Shown: positions 21,291 to 32,187, counted from the stretch's first letter. The stretch: DNA of 64,000 bases from Artemia franciscana (GCF_032884065.1 NC_088868.1:36296890-36360889), one strand, 5' to 3'. The notes: generated by a model not told the origin, from the letters alone. Numbers and translations: made by a program.

Positions 21291-22346
21291 ATGCCATTAA
21301 AAAGAACTTTAAGTTATCCCAACCTTACCAGGTTGAAGATTGGGGAAAGTTTTGATGTAAAAACTAGAACAATACAAAGTCCCCCAAAATACTCCAAGAA
21401 CCGAACAACTTGGTTTCCGTGTAAAACCCAAAGTTTGCCAAACCTGTCTAAAATTGACCACGATTTATTGGACCGAGATTTAGAAATTGCCGTTAAGAAT
21501 GAAACAAGAGATTTACGTTACCAAACTCTCTACCTCCTACTCGAAGTTCCTCTACTTATCACCAATAATTTAATAACGAGAATTTTATTTATCTTGTCAT
21601 TCTGTTCGTTTACACGCAAGATAAGAAGAGAAAACTTCCAATATAAACAACAACTTGCGTCTTGGACTTTTACGATCTTACTTGACAAAATCTCCCTCGA
21701 AAAATACCCTCTAGTAGCAAAATTGATCAGCGAAAATTTCTGGAAAATCTATAACGAAAAAGGCTATACGATCATATGGCCCCTAAGATTTTTGTCAATA
21801 CTGATAAAAAGAAATACAAATGTCTTGTTGGAAAAACCAAGCGTACTATACAAAATTTACAAAGATTACAAGACCCATTATTCAGCTAGTAACTTAATAG
21901 GAAACGGCCGAAAATTCCAATTTTATGAACGAGAATACGATGAACTAAAGAAAATAATCTTTAACAGTAGCAAATGCGATGACAATTTTGCGTCAAAAAT
22001 AGCGCCTCAAACAGATGTAATCGTATTTGAAAAATTAATGAGCTGTAGAAACCCCTTATATTTCCATAAAATATTAATTTTCAAAATAATCCGTAACATG
22101 TCAGTACCTTTAACTTTAAAAGAACAGTGCAGGAAGCACATCCGTCTTCTCATGCGAAAGGCAAGTATGAATTACACTTTGTGGAGCCTTCAATTACCTA
22201 AAGGTTTACAAAAATATCTAATGTTCGCTGAGGACAATTCGGAAAATAACAGTCAAATATCTGAATTAACCTTTTGGTCAGCTCACATTCCAAAATCAAG
22301 ATTTCTTAACATGTCTAGACGGGCCAATTTTCACTATACCAAGTAA
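21291..22346 (+). CDS. SOCS-box accessory protein, second paralogue, intact
   Basis: 351 codons uninterrupted, with the ATG in the context ATATAATGC. Residues 1-65 are basic and unstructured-looking. Residues 66-260 form a mainly helical region without a named domain (RYQTLYLLLEVP, SFTRKIRRENFQYKQ, KYPLVAKLISENFW, WPLRFLSIL). Residues 273-313 read as a SOCS box: the BC-box T-L-x-x-x-C-x-x-x-I at 275-284 fits the Elongin C consensus, and SLQLPKGLQKYL at 299-310 sits where the Cul5 box lies. Family knowledge: SOCS-box proteins load substrates on Elongin B/C-Cullin-5 ligases. The N-terminal region would then bind a target, possibly a host factor (inference). It lies between pol and env on the same strand, flanked by its broken paralogue and a 2H phosphoesterase. 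No ankyrin or SH2 domain is seen. Confidence 0.75.
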   Translation: MPLKRTLSYPNLTRLKIGESFDVKTRTIQSPPKYSKNRTTWFPCKTQSLPNLSKIDHDLLDRDLEIAVKNETRDLRYQTLYLLLEVPLLITNNLITRILFILSFCSFTRKIRRENFQYKQQLASWTFTILLDKISLEKYPLVAKLISENFWKIYNEKGYTIIWPLRFLSILIKRNTNVLLEKPSVLYKIYKDYKTHYSASNLIGNGRKFQFYEREYDELKKIIFNSSKCDDNFASKIAPQTDVIVFEKLMSCRNPLYFHKILIFKIIRNMSVPLTLKEQCRKHIRLLMRKASMNYTLWSLQLPKGLQKYLMFAEDNSENNSQISELTFWSAHIPKSRFLNMSRRANFHYTK

Positions 22347-22530
22347 TTTCGGAATCAACTGTGGAACAAAACTGTCTACTTTGTAAATTTTTACTTTGAA
22401 CCCCTGAGTAACCAAACAGCTAATCCCGCGATATTAATTATGAAAACATGTCTAACTCCACCTAATGATTATTAAAATAACCCAACTTAATCTTTTTTTT
22501 GAAATTGGACTTGTCTAAAGATCTGGAATA

Positions 22531-23168
22531 ATGGAATCTCGACCAAATTACTTTCTCGCAGACCAGATTAAAAACGCTCAGATAAGGATGAATGCTTCAA
22601 TTTTGCAAAAACATATAATTGAAAAAAAACCCTACCTTAACAAAAGCCTTAATCAAACAAAGCTCTTTCCATCTAACGTTAAAAGTGTTACATCTGAAAA
22701 ATAATAGTGAAGTTGAACGGGTAAAAAGTGCTTTCGTCAAAGCCATAGAAAAATATGAACGAGATTTTACAAACGAAAAACTTTATCTAGATTTTCAAGG
22801 CATCGGAGATTTCTTTGAGCAAATTCTATATGCAAAATTAGAAAACGAAGATGTAGTTAAAACACGCTTAAATCCAGTTATAGAAGAAATTACTAGAGAA
22901 ATTACCAAGAGCGGTGTACAGCTTGCAAATCAAGAAAGCTGGAAGCCACATTTAACGTTAGTAGACCTAAAAAAAAGTAAAAAAGCTAAGGAAAGAGGCA
23001 CGAAAACTCCACCCCTCCCTATCTTCCAATTTTAAAAACATGAGATTTGGAAGAGAACTAGTAAATAGTATACAATTACTATCTATTTTCGGGCCAAAAA
23101 GCAAAGAAAATTATTACGAATTAATATCAGAAATAGAGTTTGGACAAAAAGTCCCTAAATGCAACTAA
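22531..23168 (+). pseudogene. AKAP7-like 2H phosphoesterase, copy 1, frameshifted
   Basis: The ATG at 22531 (MESRPNYFLADQIKNAQI) gives the AKAP7-like opening. After a frameshift in the A-run at about 22622-22629, the main frame carries the first H-x-T (SFHLTLKVLHL, His codon 22670-22672), LDFQGIGDFF and ILYAKL, and the second H-x-T in WKPHLTLVDL (His codon 22949-22951). One extra A in the run near 22972 shifts the C-terminus, whose homologous sequence ends at 23168. Both catalytic His-x-Thr pairs are present. The 2H family hydrolyses 2'-5' or cyclic phosphodiester bonds; in some RNA viruses relatives remove 2-5A. It sits 184 bp after the SOCS gene. The two homopolymer shifts could be decay or assembly error. 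Confidence 0.8.
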
Positions 23169-23338
23169 ATTTGAAAAAAAAATAAAGTAAAAACGTTTCA
23201 GGAATAGGAAAGAGAACGAAACAGGAAATATGTTTGTAAGGTAATAAATTTATAAATAAATTACGCTTACCAACACTAACATTGCAAAAAAAACCTCCGT
23301 ATAACTATCTTTATCCATATGCCAACAGTCATATAAAT

Positions 23339-23533
23339 ATGTTTAAAATTACCAAAACCGCTAATCTTGTAAAAATTTTACAGGCCATTATAAATAAGCG
23401 TAAGAATATATCCCACGCAGAAAATCTAATCTTAACACTTAGCCTACTGACCCCTTATAATATTAATATATATTCGATAAGATTTGATTGGCTAAAAAAA
23501 GGCAGAGCTCTAGAGGTGACTATTGGACATTGA
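23339..23533 (+). CDS. Small conserved ORF, unknown
   Basis: 65 codons from the ATG at 23339 (MFKITKTANLVKILQ start, with LTLSLLTPYNINIYSIRFDWL). The first ~50 codons are retained with one substitution per ~25 codons at 43893-44072 in the second element, where the end differs by an indel. The protein is short, has one hydrophobic stretch, and is not recognised. It follows the 2H phosphoesterase by 170 bp. Confidence 0.4.
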   Translation: MFKITKTANLVKILQAIINKRKNISHAENLILTLSLLTPYNINIYSIRFDWLKKGRALEVTIGH

Positions 23534-26500
23534 AAAAAAAAAGGAGGCGGAGTAACTATATGTAACTATAGCGCGTTATAAAAGAAAATAATTTTTTTGC
23601 CAAATATATTTAACAAAATACAACCTCTTACCTTGTCCAAAATCTGCATGGATTCGTAGCATGGTCCAAACTTTACATTTCAAAACACAATAACTGTAAT
23701 TGTTAAGCATTTCGTTCACGAAATATACTTATGAATCCTGCTTAGATAAACAAAATATGATGTTTCCGTCTTAATAACTGAACAATGAATCGTAAGACAA
23801 GGACTTTTATATTACAACAAATGAGATGAACCCTTAATTTTCAGGTCAACAATGTTGCCTTATCCTATTGAGAAATTGCATATATCAACTTACAAAGTAG
23901 AACATTGTTCTCAATTTAAATAGCACTCAGTCCAAATACAATAAAAGGACATCCTGGTATGTTCCCCCCAACGTACCCTAATAAAACTTTCAATTATAAT
24001 TTTCTGAAAAGTCAAGAGAAACTTATTGATGGGTCTAAATGACAAGTCGTAAACTTCGGATATAATAAACATGTATAATGTTCAGATCTTGTCTAATTAG
24101 TAAGCACTTCAAATCTAAAGGTTTTTCGAAGTTGCTATAATTATAATGCACATCTTCAATCAACATAAATAATTGCGTTAGGAAGGTATCTTCACCTAAT
24201 GGAAAAATGCGTTTTTTTTTTATTCAATCAAGTTGAAAATAACACACTTATCTATTCCCTAACTAACCTGAAGGTTTTATACAATGAAAAACTTAAAAAA
24301 GAAAACATTTAATAAACCGTATAAAATTACGCCATATTGCAGTGTTAGTTAGTAAAACTTAACTAAGATAAAAATGTGCCGCTACGCGCTGCGCTATGTG
24401 CCGTATAGGACTAAAATTAGATGTACTTCATAAAAAAAAAATTCTTAATAAGTTTGTGTTATCCAAACTACACCATGTGCTGAACAAATCTGCATTTATT
24501 AATAAAGTAATTTAATTTCCTATAATCTAAACAAAGTAGCACTATAAACAAAAACTTATTGAAGAAAGCATGACTTGTAATTAGAAATTAAACCGACGTA
24601 AGATTTTTATATACTTATAATTTAGCCAATTTATATGCTATTTCAAAAGAATACATTTCTTTTCATTTAAAAATAAATAGCCTTAAGAACCTAATTCTCC
24701 TTAAGATCATAAATCAATATTGTTATTAGATTCACTTGTTCAAGTGTCTGTTTGTTTTTTCTTTTCCTATGTAGTGTTAGTTTGTAGACATTTAGCAGTG
24801 AAATACTTGCAAAGGTTTGGTCACTCAATAAAATCATCATCATCATCATCAAACCAATTAATTGTTAAAAGTTCTTTTCTTCGCAAATTTTTTTTTGATA
24901 TATAAACCATCCCTTTGGTGTTAAATTAATCCCTTAACCGACTCTGTTGGTTAAAAATTAAAAGAATTTTTAATTAAACATAAATACTATTATTTTAAAG
25001 TGTAGGCTATATTAAACTACATGTTTAATACATATGTACGTATGTGTATAAATTTAAATAGAATAATTTTCCCTCCCCTACAGAAAATTTCACAATACAG
25101 GGTAGTTTAAATAACTCTTTGATTGAAACTCAGCTGGAAGAGTGTGATTTATAACAAATATTCATTTAAGCGAAAAAAAAAGAGGGAAAAAGTTTAAAAT
25201 TTTTCGAATTTTTTTTTATATTTTTCAACAACTAGGCTACTTAATTTTGAGCTGGAAGGAGTTCAAGTGCAAAAGAACACTTAACTTGTCGGAAGTCTAA
25301 CTCTTATACCTTAATACGACACCCTTAGCCAATTTGTGAAAGTTTTGGAATAACTATAATTATTTCTCAAAGTGCATACAAAAAAAAGAGCTATGATCTT
25401 TGAAACATAATCACTAGGCCTTGTAATCTTATAATATAATAATAATTCCTCATTTTAAATTCCAGACTACATTAACCCATCCATAATTAGATTTTAACCA
25501 ATTTATTTAAACCAAAAATCAAAACTTTGATAATAAAATATGCCTACCCCTATATTACACCTACACAATCAGTAAGGTAAGCTTCAAGCCGTAACAAACA
25601 AATAAATTAATTCCTACTATTATCAGACATGTGTTGTTGTAAAAATTTCTTGGTTAGCAAAATTTTAAATAGTTTTCGTTCTTAATCTTCTAAAATCATG
25701 AAGAAGTTTAACGGCGATTCTCTCTGAACGCACGTGCTATTATTTCCTTCTATATCCAGGTATTTTTATAAACAATAGAATAACCTTAATGTAAATGTTG
25801 CAAATGTCCAACCATCTCCCCCCAAGCTCGCTTTTAGTAGAGAGTAATGAACAAATAATAAGTCTTGAATTAACCCCATCCCAGGCCTAAAACAAAAATT
25901 TTTAAGAAAGTCTTTTCGAAATAAAAATTATTAGTAAGACTCAAGTTGGTCCTTTAGTTTGTAGACAAAATACATATTAAAGTACCTAATGATTACAACT
26001 TTAAAGTATTACTGTTTTATCTTCTAAAAACACGCACCCATGATTAATCTTCTGACAAAAAATTCCACATTTTTGAAGATAGATGCTTGAAATTTTGGCT
26101 ATAAGGTTCTCTGATACGCCGAATGCGATGGTATGATTTTCGTTGAGACTCTATGACTTTTAGGAAAGTTTCACTCTATTTTCCAAAATAAGACAATATT
26201 TCTTAGGCTCTTCATGACAAAACTAAATTTAATGAAACTTTTATATTCAGAATTAACATGAAAATTCGATTCTTCTGATATATCTACTAACATCAAAATT
26301 CAGTTTTTTTTTATGTTTTATTACTATGGAGCCGAGTCGCTCCTTACTTCACAATTCGTTACCACGAACTGTTTGATAGTTTTATTTTTCGTTTTTTTCA
26401 CTTCCGGGCGTAAAGCCAAAACACCATAGATGTCTTATAAGCCTATTTAGCTAGATGAAAGATGGGGAGTGAATCTCGTTAGATGTGCAGGCGAACTGAC

Positions 26501-27230
26501 GTTAGAGAGAAAATAACCAAATACTTCCTAATTACTTCAATAACGAAAGAATCTTTCTTGAAATCAGAATAATTTTACTTGCAAAAATAAGCCTGTTTTT
26601 GGAATAGGCGATACCACGGATATTTCGTAATGGTTTTTACGCCCCTTAGCCTGTTCAGACACAGAATCTTCACTAGAAGCGTCTTCCCTATTCTTTGATC
26701 CCCTTTTGGTTTTTGACATTGGCCGAGCATCATTCCTTGCTAGAGTTTTATATTTCCTGGGAGCTTGCCTTTTGATTATTTCATTAGACTAGGAAAGTAC
26801 TCATCAGGCAATCTTCTAAGGCAGTATATACACCAAGAAGTCTTTCTTAGAACTAAATAGTCCTAACACATGTCAAGGTCTGTACACTGATAATATATAT
26901 TAAATACTTTTGGGACTACTAAGAAATTTGCTATTGGACTTTAAAGTTTCGTTACTATTGAGCCAAATCGCTCTTTATCACAGCTTGTTACCACAAACTA
27001 CTTAAGTACAAATTGATTTTATAAAAAACATTACTTGCTTTCTCAGCTCCAATTTAGATTTGTTGATATTTTTAAATTAACTATTTTAATACTATTTCTT
27101 GATGACTATAGCGTATTAGCCCCTTAGATCTATGCTCAACAACTCAAATAATATTTAATAAATCTCACCGTCACGCAACCCATTTTTCCTTTCTATCATA
27201 TTTATTCAAGAAATAATTTATTAAATGTTA
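23534..27230. other. Long spacer between accessory genes and env
   Basis: About 3.7 kb with no sense-strand gene, present as a homologous block at 44073-47880. It contains a (CAT)n run near 24832-24851, a 55 bp direct repeat (about 26322-26378 and 26952-27005) and an exon-like antisense frame at 26579-26788. The two copies differ by indels: about 120 bp extra here near 24545-24665, and about 140 bp extra in the other near 45690-45850. Unusual for a retroelement; it may be captured host DNA or regulatory/intron sequence. Confidence 0.6.
26579..26788 (-). other. Exon-like open frame, antisense to the element
   Basis: Exactly 70 codons open on the minus strand, preceded by an acceptor-like TTTCCTAG and followed by a donor-like CAA|GTAAAA. 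The peptide has a basic KTKRGSKN stretch, an acidic EDASSEDSVSE stretch and SPIPKTGLFLQ. The copy near 47220-47430 keeps the layout but has one stop. I do not recognise it. It may be an exon of a host gene carried into the element. Confidence 0.35.
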
Positions 27231-27237
27231 ATTACAG
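27225..27237 (+). promoter_or_regulatory. Splice acceptor for env
   Basis: TTAATTACAG, with AG at 27236-27237, lies 7 bp before the env ATG. The second element has TTAATTGCAG at 47871-47880 in the same place. Spliced env mRNAs are the rule in errantivirus-type elements. The donor is not identified. Confidence 0.55.
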
Positions 27238-27244
27238 ATAAGAA

Positions 27245-30200
27245 ATGATGATCTTAACATTTTTGATGACCATGTGTATAAGTGCCCATACACAAGATGT
27301 CGTAAAGCATGGGATAATATTCAAACACGAAAATTCACTTCTAACTAGTAACAACGCTTGAAAAATATTTATGAAGGTAGACCCTAAGCCATTTGAAACA
27401 TTGTTCCAACAAGTTATAAGACTGGAGAAAAATACATTTGATCTGAAAGAATCAACTTTTCAATTTTTAAAATCAGACAAAGGACTACAGGCAAGCAAAA
27501 GCAACCATAAAGAAAAGAAAGACATGCCATCCCCTACCTATCCCAAAATCAAAATTAAAAGAATAGTAGATGATTTTGATGCAAAAATGGCCAAAGTTGA
27601 TAAAGCTATAGGACTCGGGAAAGCCATTGAAAAGAGAAAAAAAGATCAATTAACGAAAACCAAAACTCAGATACCTATAAAGAGACCCAAAATATAATTA
27701 AACCAATTAAGACCCAACTTAGACAAAGAAAATTTTATGATAGACAATATGCATTATTAAATGAATTGCCCACAGTATGGAATTTCTTCAAGGAACTATG
27801 GAAGGGACCAAAACAAGCTAACAAGGCTGAGAAGAAGCCCGTACAGGAAGAAATAAATTTGTCTGAAATAAAACCAACAGAAGTTGAAACGAAAAACGTA
27901 AGAAATATTTCCCCAAACACACAACAAACCGCTGCAATTGAAACCCGAACAACAAACATTGTATCTGACCTTTCAACACGAACAAATAAAATACCAGAGA
28001 TAATAAGGGGTATAGAAAATATTGACGTAGGATCCCATTCCACTAATGGTACCAGCAAACCGAAATACAAGTTTAAATGTCAATACTTTTCTAAAATAAT
28101 AAATGTTACAACGGAAGCTACCAAAACCAACACGACCTCCCATATTCTATATCTTACTTTTAATACCGAAGAAAACACAAACGAATTAATGGAAATCTCC
28201 AAAAGCACCTAAAAGAAATGAGAAACGACTACCTTCTGGAAATACGATACTCAGAACGAGGAAACCACAGCAGAAACCGAATTTACTCCAACAGCAATCG
28301 AAACTGAACATACCCCAATAACAGAAGTGGAAGAAACAATCCCCTCGTCAAACCCCACGACGACTGACCCACAATCAATAGAGTTAGACACCTCAATGTC
28401 AGAAATTATTACAGAAACTATCCCTGGTGTACTAATGCCAATTAAGAACGATGAAATTTTAATAACAGTAAGGCAACCATGGCAATCAACTAGCTGGTTA
28501 TGGACTTCTACGAAGAAGGGAAGAATACAAGTTAGATGGGAAATTCCTTTTGTCGAGACAGACTATGGTCGAACACGATGTATGGATGGAGACAAAAAAT
28601 GTCAAGATGAAAATCACTGGAGAGAATGTTGGACAATAGATGGTAAAAAAAACTTGCGCGCTTCTGGCCATGGCTGACGAACCAGCAAAGAATCAATTAG
28701 AACCCCTCCCGGAATTAACCATGGAAAATGCCCATAAAATATCAACTCATCAGGCATTCCTCATATTATATAGACAAAGGTCACAAGCGTTATTTGAACT
28801 ATTTAATACAGAAATACAAAAACTTAAACAAAGCACTACACGTATATTTGAAGTATTTTTCCGGAGGAGTAAATATAAAAGATCAACAAGTTAATTTCCA
28901 ATAGTAGGGGAGCTTGCTTCTCGACTATTCGGTTTGTCAACCGAAGAAGATTTAAATACATTAAGAGATAATGGTAAAAGACTCAAAACAGCCATGAATA
29001 CAACACTACATGTGCGAAAAATACAAGCAAGTGTCGCCAATTATCAAAAAGACAAAATCGAGGCCATATCCAAGAAAATCTCAAGAACAGTCAACACAAT
29101 GAACTATTAAAAAAATGAAGTAGACAGTAATCTCTGATTCCAGCCTAACGATGGTGTCATTCGACATTGTTATTATGTCTCTGTTGAACTTAGCCACTGA
29201 TGTCAGTAAATTTGAATTCGCGTTATTTGAATTAACAGGAGGGCCCCTTTCTTACGACTTAGTGGATCCCTCGGATCTTAAGAACATCCTAAACAAAATA
29301 AAAACTCACTTAACATTTGGTCTCCACTTCCCAGTAGAACCAGAAGTAACTAACTTGTTTTTATATTATACCAAACTAAAGGTGCATATCACCGAGATCA
29401 ATGAGCAACTATTTGCTGTAGTAACAATTCCTTTAATTAATCAACAATCCATATATGACCTATACAAAATATCTACCTTCCCCTTCAACATTAAAGAGAC
29501 AAACTCCTTCATGAGCATCATCCCAGAAGCGGAATATATGTTAATAGATCGAGACAGAAGAAAATACGCACTAGCAAATGCCGAAGAATTAAAAGAATGC
29601 GTGTCATTTAAAAATTTGGTCTGCCAACTAACATTACCTATATATAACGTAAAGATAGGATCAAGCATGCTAGATCTATTCCTAAAGGAATCACAGCAAC
29701 AAGATATTCCTGATTCTTGATAAGCCTTAATAGGAAATACCAAAAGAGAAACTTTCATTAATTTGCGGAACGACTAATGGTTATTTACAGTACCTAAAAA
29801 GACGGTAGGAACCCTATCCTGCTATAACAATACAGAAAAAATTGACCCCAGCTATCGAACTGAAATATTGTTACAGGACGTTGGAACTATTACAATCAAA
29901 CAAGGTTGCAGACTTGTAACTAAAGAAACAACTGTCCAAACACCTCTAATCACAACCAGCACTAACGTCACGAGCCCAAAAACAATAAACTTTCAAGGAA
30001 TAAACTTGTCCTTCACGATTCCGAATATAAATTATGAGAAATCTAAAACATCCATATGGCCAAAAATAGAAAAGATTAAGGGTACAATGCAATTAACAAA
30101 AATAAAGGAAGCGTTAGATATGCAAATACCCTTATTCACTGACGAAGACCAAAGGTTGAAACATGTGGAGAGCCAATACGGTTTGTTCTCACCAAACTCA

Positions 30201-30371
30201 TGGTATAATATTATAATCACTATATTCATGGTATTTATTATTTCACTAACAATAAGAGCGCTACAAACAATTAACTGTGGGAAACTACTGAAGCGAAAAA
30301 GGATAAATAATGATGCAATTGAAGCACAAGAGATGCATCGATTGAACCCTACTACTCCTGATGATATTTAA
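27245..30371 (+). pseudogene. env: env (F-like fusion glycoprotein), broken
   Basis: The ATG at 27245 opens a hydrophobic signal peptide (MMILTFLMTMCIS). A helical region (KPFETLFQQVIRLEKN) follows, then a long Thr/Glu/Ser-rich mucin-like segment around 28080-28440, a Trp/Cys-rich block (WQSTSWLW, CMDGDKKC, HWRECW), a furin-like basic site (RRSKYKR near 28866), and a fusion-peptide-like ELASRLFGLSTEEDL with a long heptad region. The membrane anchor (NIIITIFMVFIISLTIRAL) comes about 45 residues before the end, followed by a basic tail. The design resembles baculovirus F/errantivirus Env, but about 1,040 codons is roughly twice the usual length. Stops and frameshifts (for example TGA near 27358, around 27695, 28209 and 28665) break it. 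Confidence 0.8.
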
Positions 30372-30380
30372 GCCATTTTA

Positions 30381-30390
30381 ACAGGGAGGA
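30381..30390 (+). promoter_or_regulatory. Polypurine tract before the 3' LTR
   Basis: ACAGGGAGGA directly precedes TGTAATAATC, the LTR start. The second element has ACAGCGAGGA at 54501-54510. It would prime plus-strand DNA synthesis. Confidence 0.7.
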
Positions 30391-31572
30391 TGTAATAATC
30401 CAGGAACATTGAGAGGTCTTTCCCCGTACGTTAACATCCTTTCCCTACTGTAGGAAATATTGTTGGTGTTTAACAGCTAAAAGGCTATGATACAACATAC
30501 TGTATTACTTTTTGGCATATACATCAAAAATACTCTTGGCAGAAAATCTTACTTAAATATAGACCTCGAACAAGCACGAAAAATTCTTTCCTATTTTTTT
30601 ATGTGCAAGAGATTTAAGAGGTCATCTCTTGTAATTTTGCTGCTCTATTTCCAAAATAAAAATATTCCAAGGCGTGATGATTGAAAGGCTATGATGCAAA
30701 ATGTATTACTTTTCGACTAATCACGCATTGGAAGTTCAAAATTTTGTTTTGGATGAAAGTATGATCCAGAACAAATTAAGACCTCTATGTAATCTTATAT
30801 TTAACTACTCTCTTTAGTTCAGTGTTTTTATATTTACATGTAATCATAATAATATAGTAATAGTGTAATAACAATAAAAATATTCTTAATTACTATATAA
30901 CCACATATACCTCACGTTACTTCGAATGTACCTGAAAAATTATTAGAATTTAAAACTTCTTTTAAGAAATTGTATATTCAATTTCCCTTTGAATTTTTAA
31001 AAATAATATTACTGTTATGCAATTATTTGCTATTATTATGCAATTTCATATTACAATAATGCTTCGTGTTATCGTATCACTAGTATCATTTTATATCTTG
31101 ACAACATGATTCTGCTTGGAAATTTTTTATTACAGAATTTGGCATACTGTTAACATTGGCCTACGAACGTCATGGTCAAAGACTGGAAAGCACCTATCAT
31201 GATTTATCAACCGCCAAAGAATGCTTGAAAAACACATCTGATTCAACCAAACAGCTATCACCCAAGTAACATCCCAAATGGCACCAACTATTTACTACAA
31301 TCATATTCATCTTTCTGACTGAACACCGTAGACTATAGAAGACGTAACATCCAGCCAGCAAATACAATCACAACATAACCAAGAAGACACCATAGATGAT
31401 AACCTAATTCAATATGGAAACCTAATTTCAGCAAAGTCACAGACCTAGATGAAGATTTAGAATAGAACATCCTAAATCCTATTTTTTTTAAATTAGAAAT
31501 CAACTACAAAGTAAGGTCTTAAATACTACCTGAATCAATTGAATTAAAGACAATAACGATAAAGCTTAAAAT

Positions 31573-31677
31573 GCAGAAGAGAGCGGGAACGGGACGGAAG
31601 AGCTGTAGTACCGGTGGTACTTTTGTACTTAAACTGCTTGGGATAGGTGATTCCGGGTCCCGCGCTTCCCATTTTGT
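31573..31677 (+). repeat. Dispersed ~105 nt structured module (LTR copy)
   Basis: GCAGAAGAGAGCGGGAAC to CTTCCCATTTTG. Stem GTAC (31617-31620), loop TTTT, GTAC (31625-31628). See the homologues at 13909, 55648 and 39827. Confidence 0.75.
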
Positions 31678-32091
31678 GAAAGCGTGAAAACAAGACAGTC
31701 TTTACAATTGTTAAATTTTTAAACAACAAAAACACTTAAAGGTGATAAATTAGAAAATGACATATGTGTTCAATCAGTAAATAGGGCAAGGACACGAAAA
31801 TCGTGATTGGTATGAAATTAATATCCTAAAATAATAAGTGATTAACAATTAAAAAGTGTCAAATAGTGAATTAATAAATTAAATTAAATAAAAGTGCCAG
31901 TGGAAGTCTTTTTATATAATGTTGTATATTTTTTTTTGTTAAAATGCCTGGGATCAATTGAAAATTAAATATAACAGTTAAACTTGTTTATAATTCAAAT
32001 AAAAACAAACAATTGGAACCAGGTATTCATGTATAATAACAGTTAATGTCAAGTGTTGTTAAGTAATTTCTTTTAGTGCTAGGTGCAGGAC

Positions 32092-32095
<4 letters not shown>

Positions 32096-32185
<90 letters not shown>
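32096..32185. repeat. (AT)n microsatellite in LTR
   Basis: About 45 uninterrupted AT repeats. The other full LTR has only about seven at the same place (56283-56294), so the array expanded here. Confidence 0.97.

Positions 32186-32187
<2 letters not shown>

Noticed and set aside
24376..24402. GC-rich block with CGCTACGCGCTGCGC as a possible regulatory hairpin
   Set aside because: Pairing is imperfect and conservation in the other copy follows the whole spacer, so nothing singles it out.
27735..28070. 111-codon minus-strand frame, repeated at 48378-48710
   Set aside because: It is the antisense of the env N-terminal half and is repeated only because env is repeated.
29441..29758. 105-codon minus-strand frames here and at 50083 and 51829
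   Set aside because: Antisense shadows of the env heptad region; they follow the env triplication.
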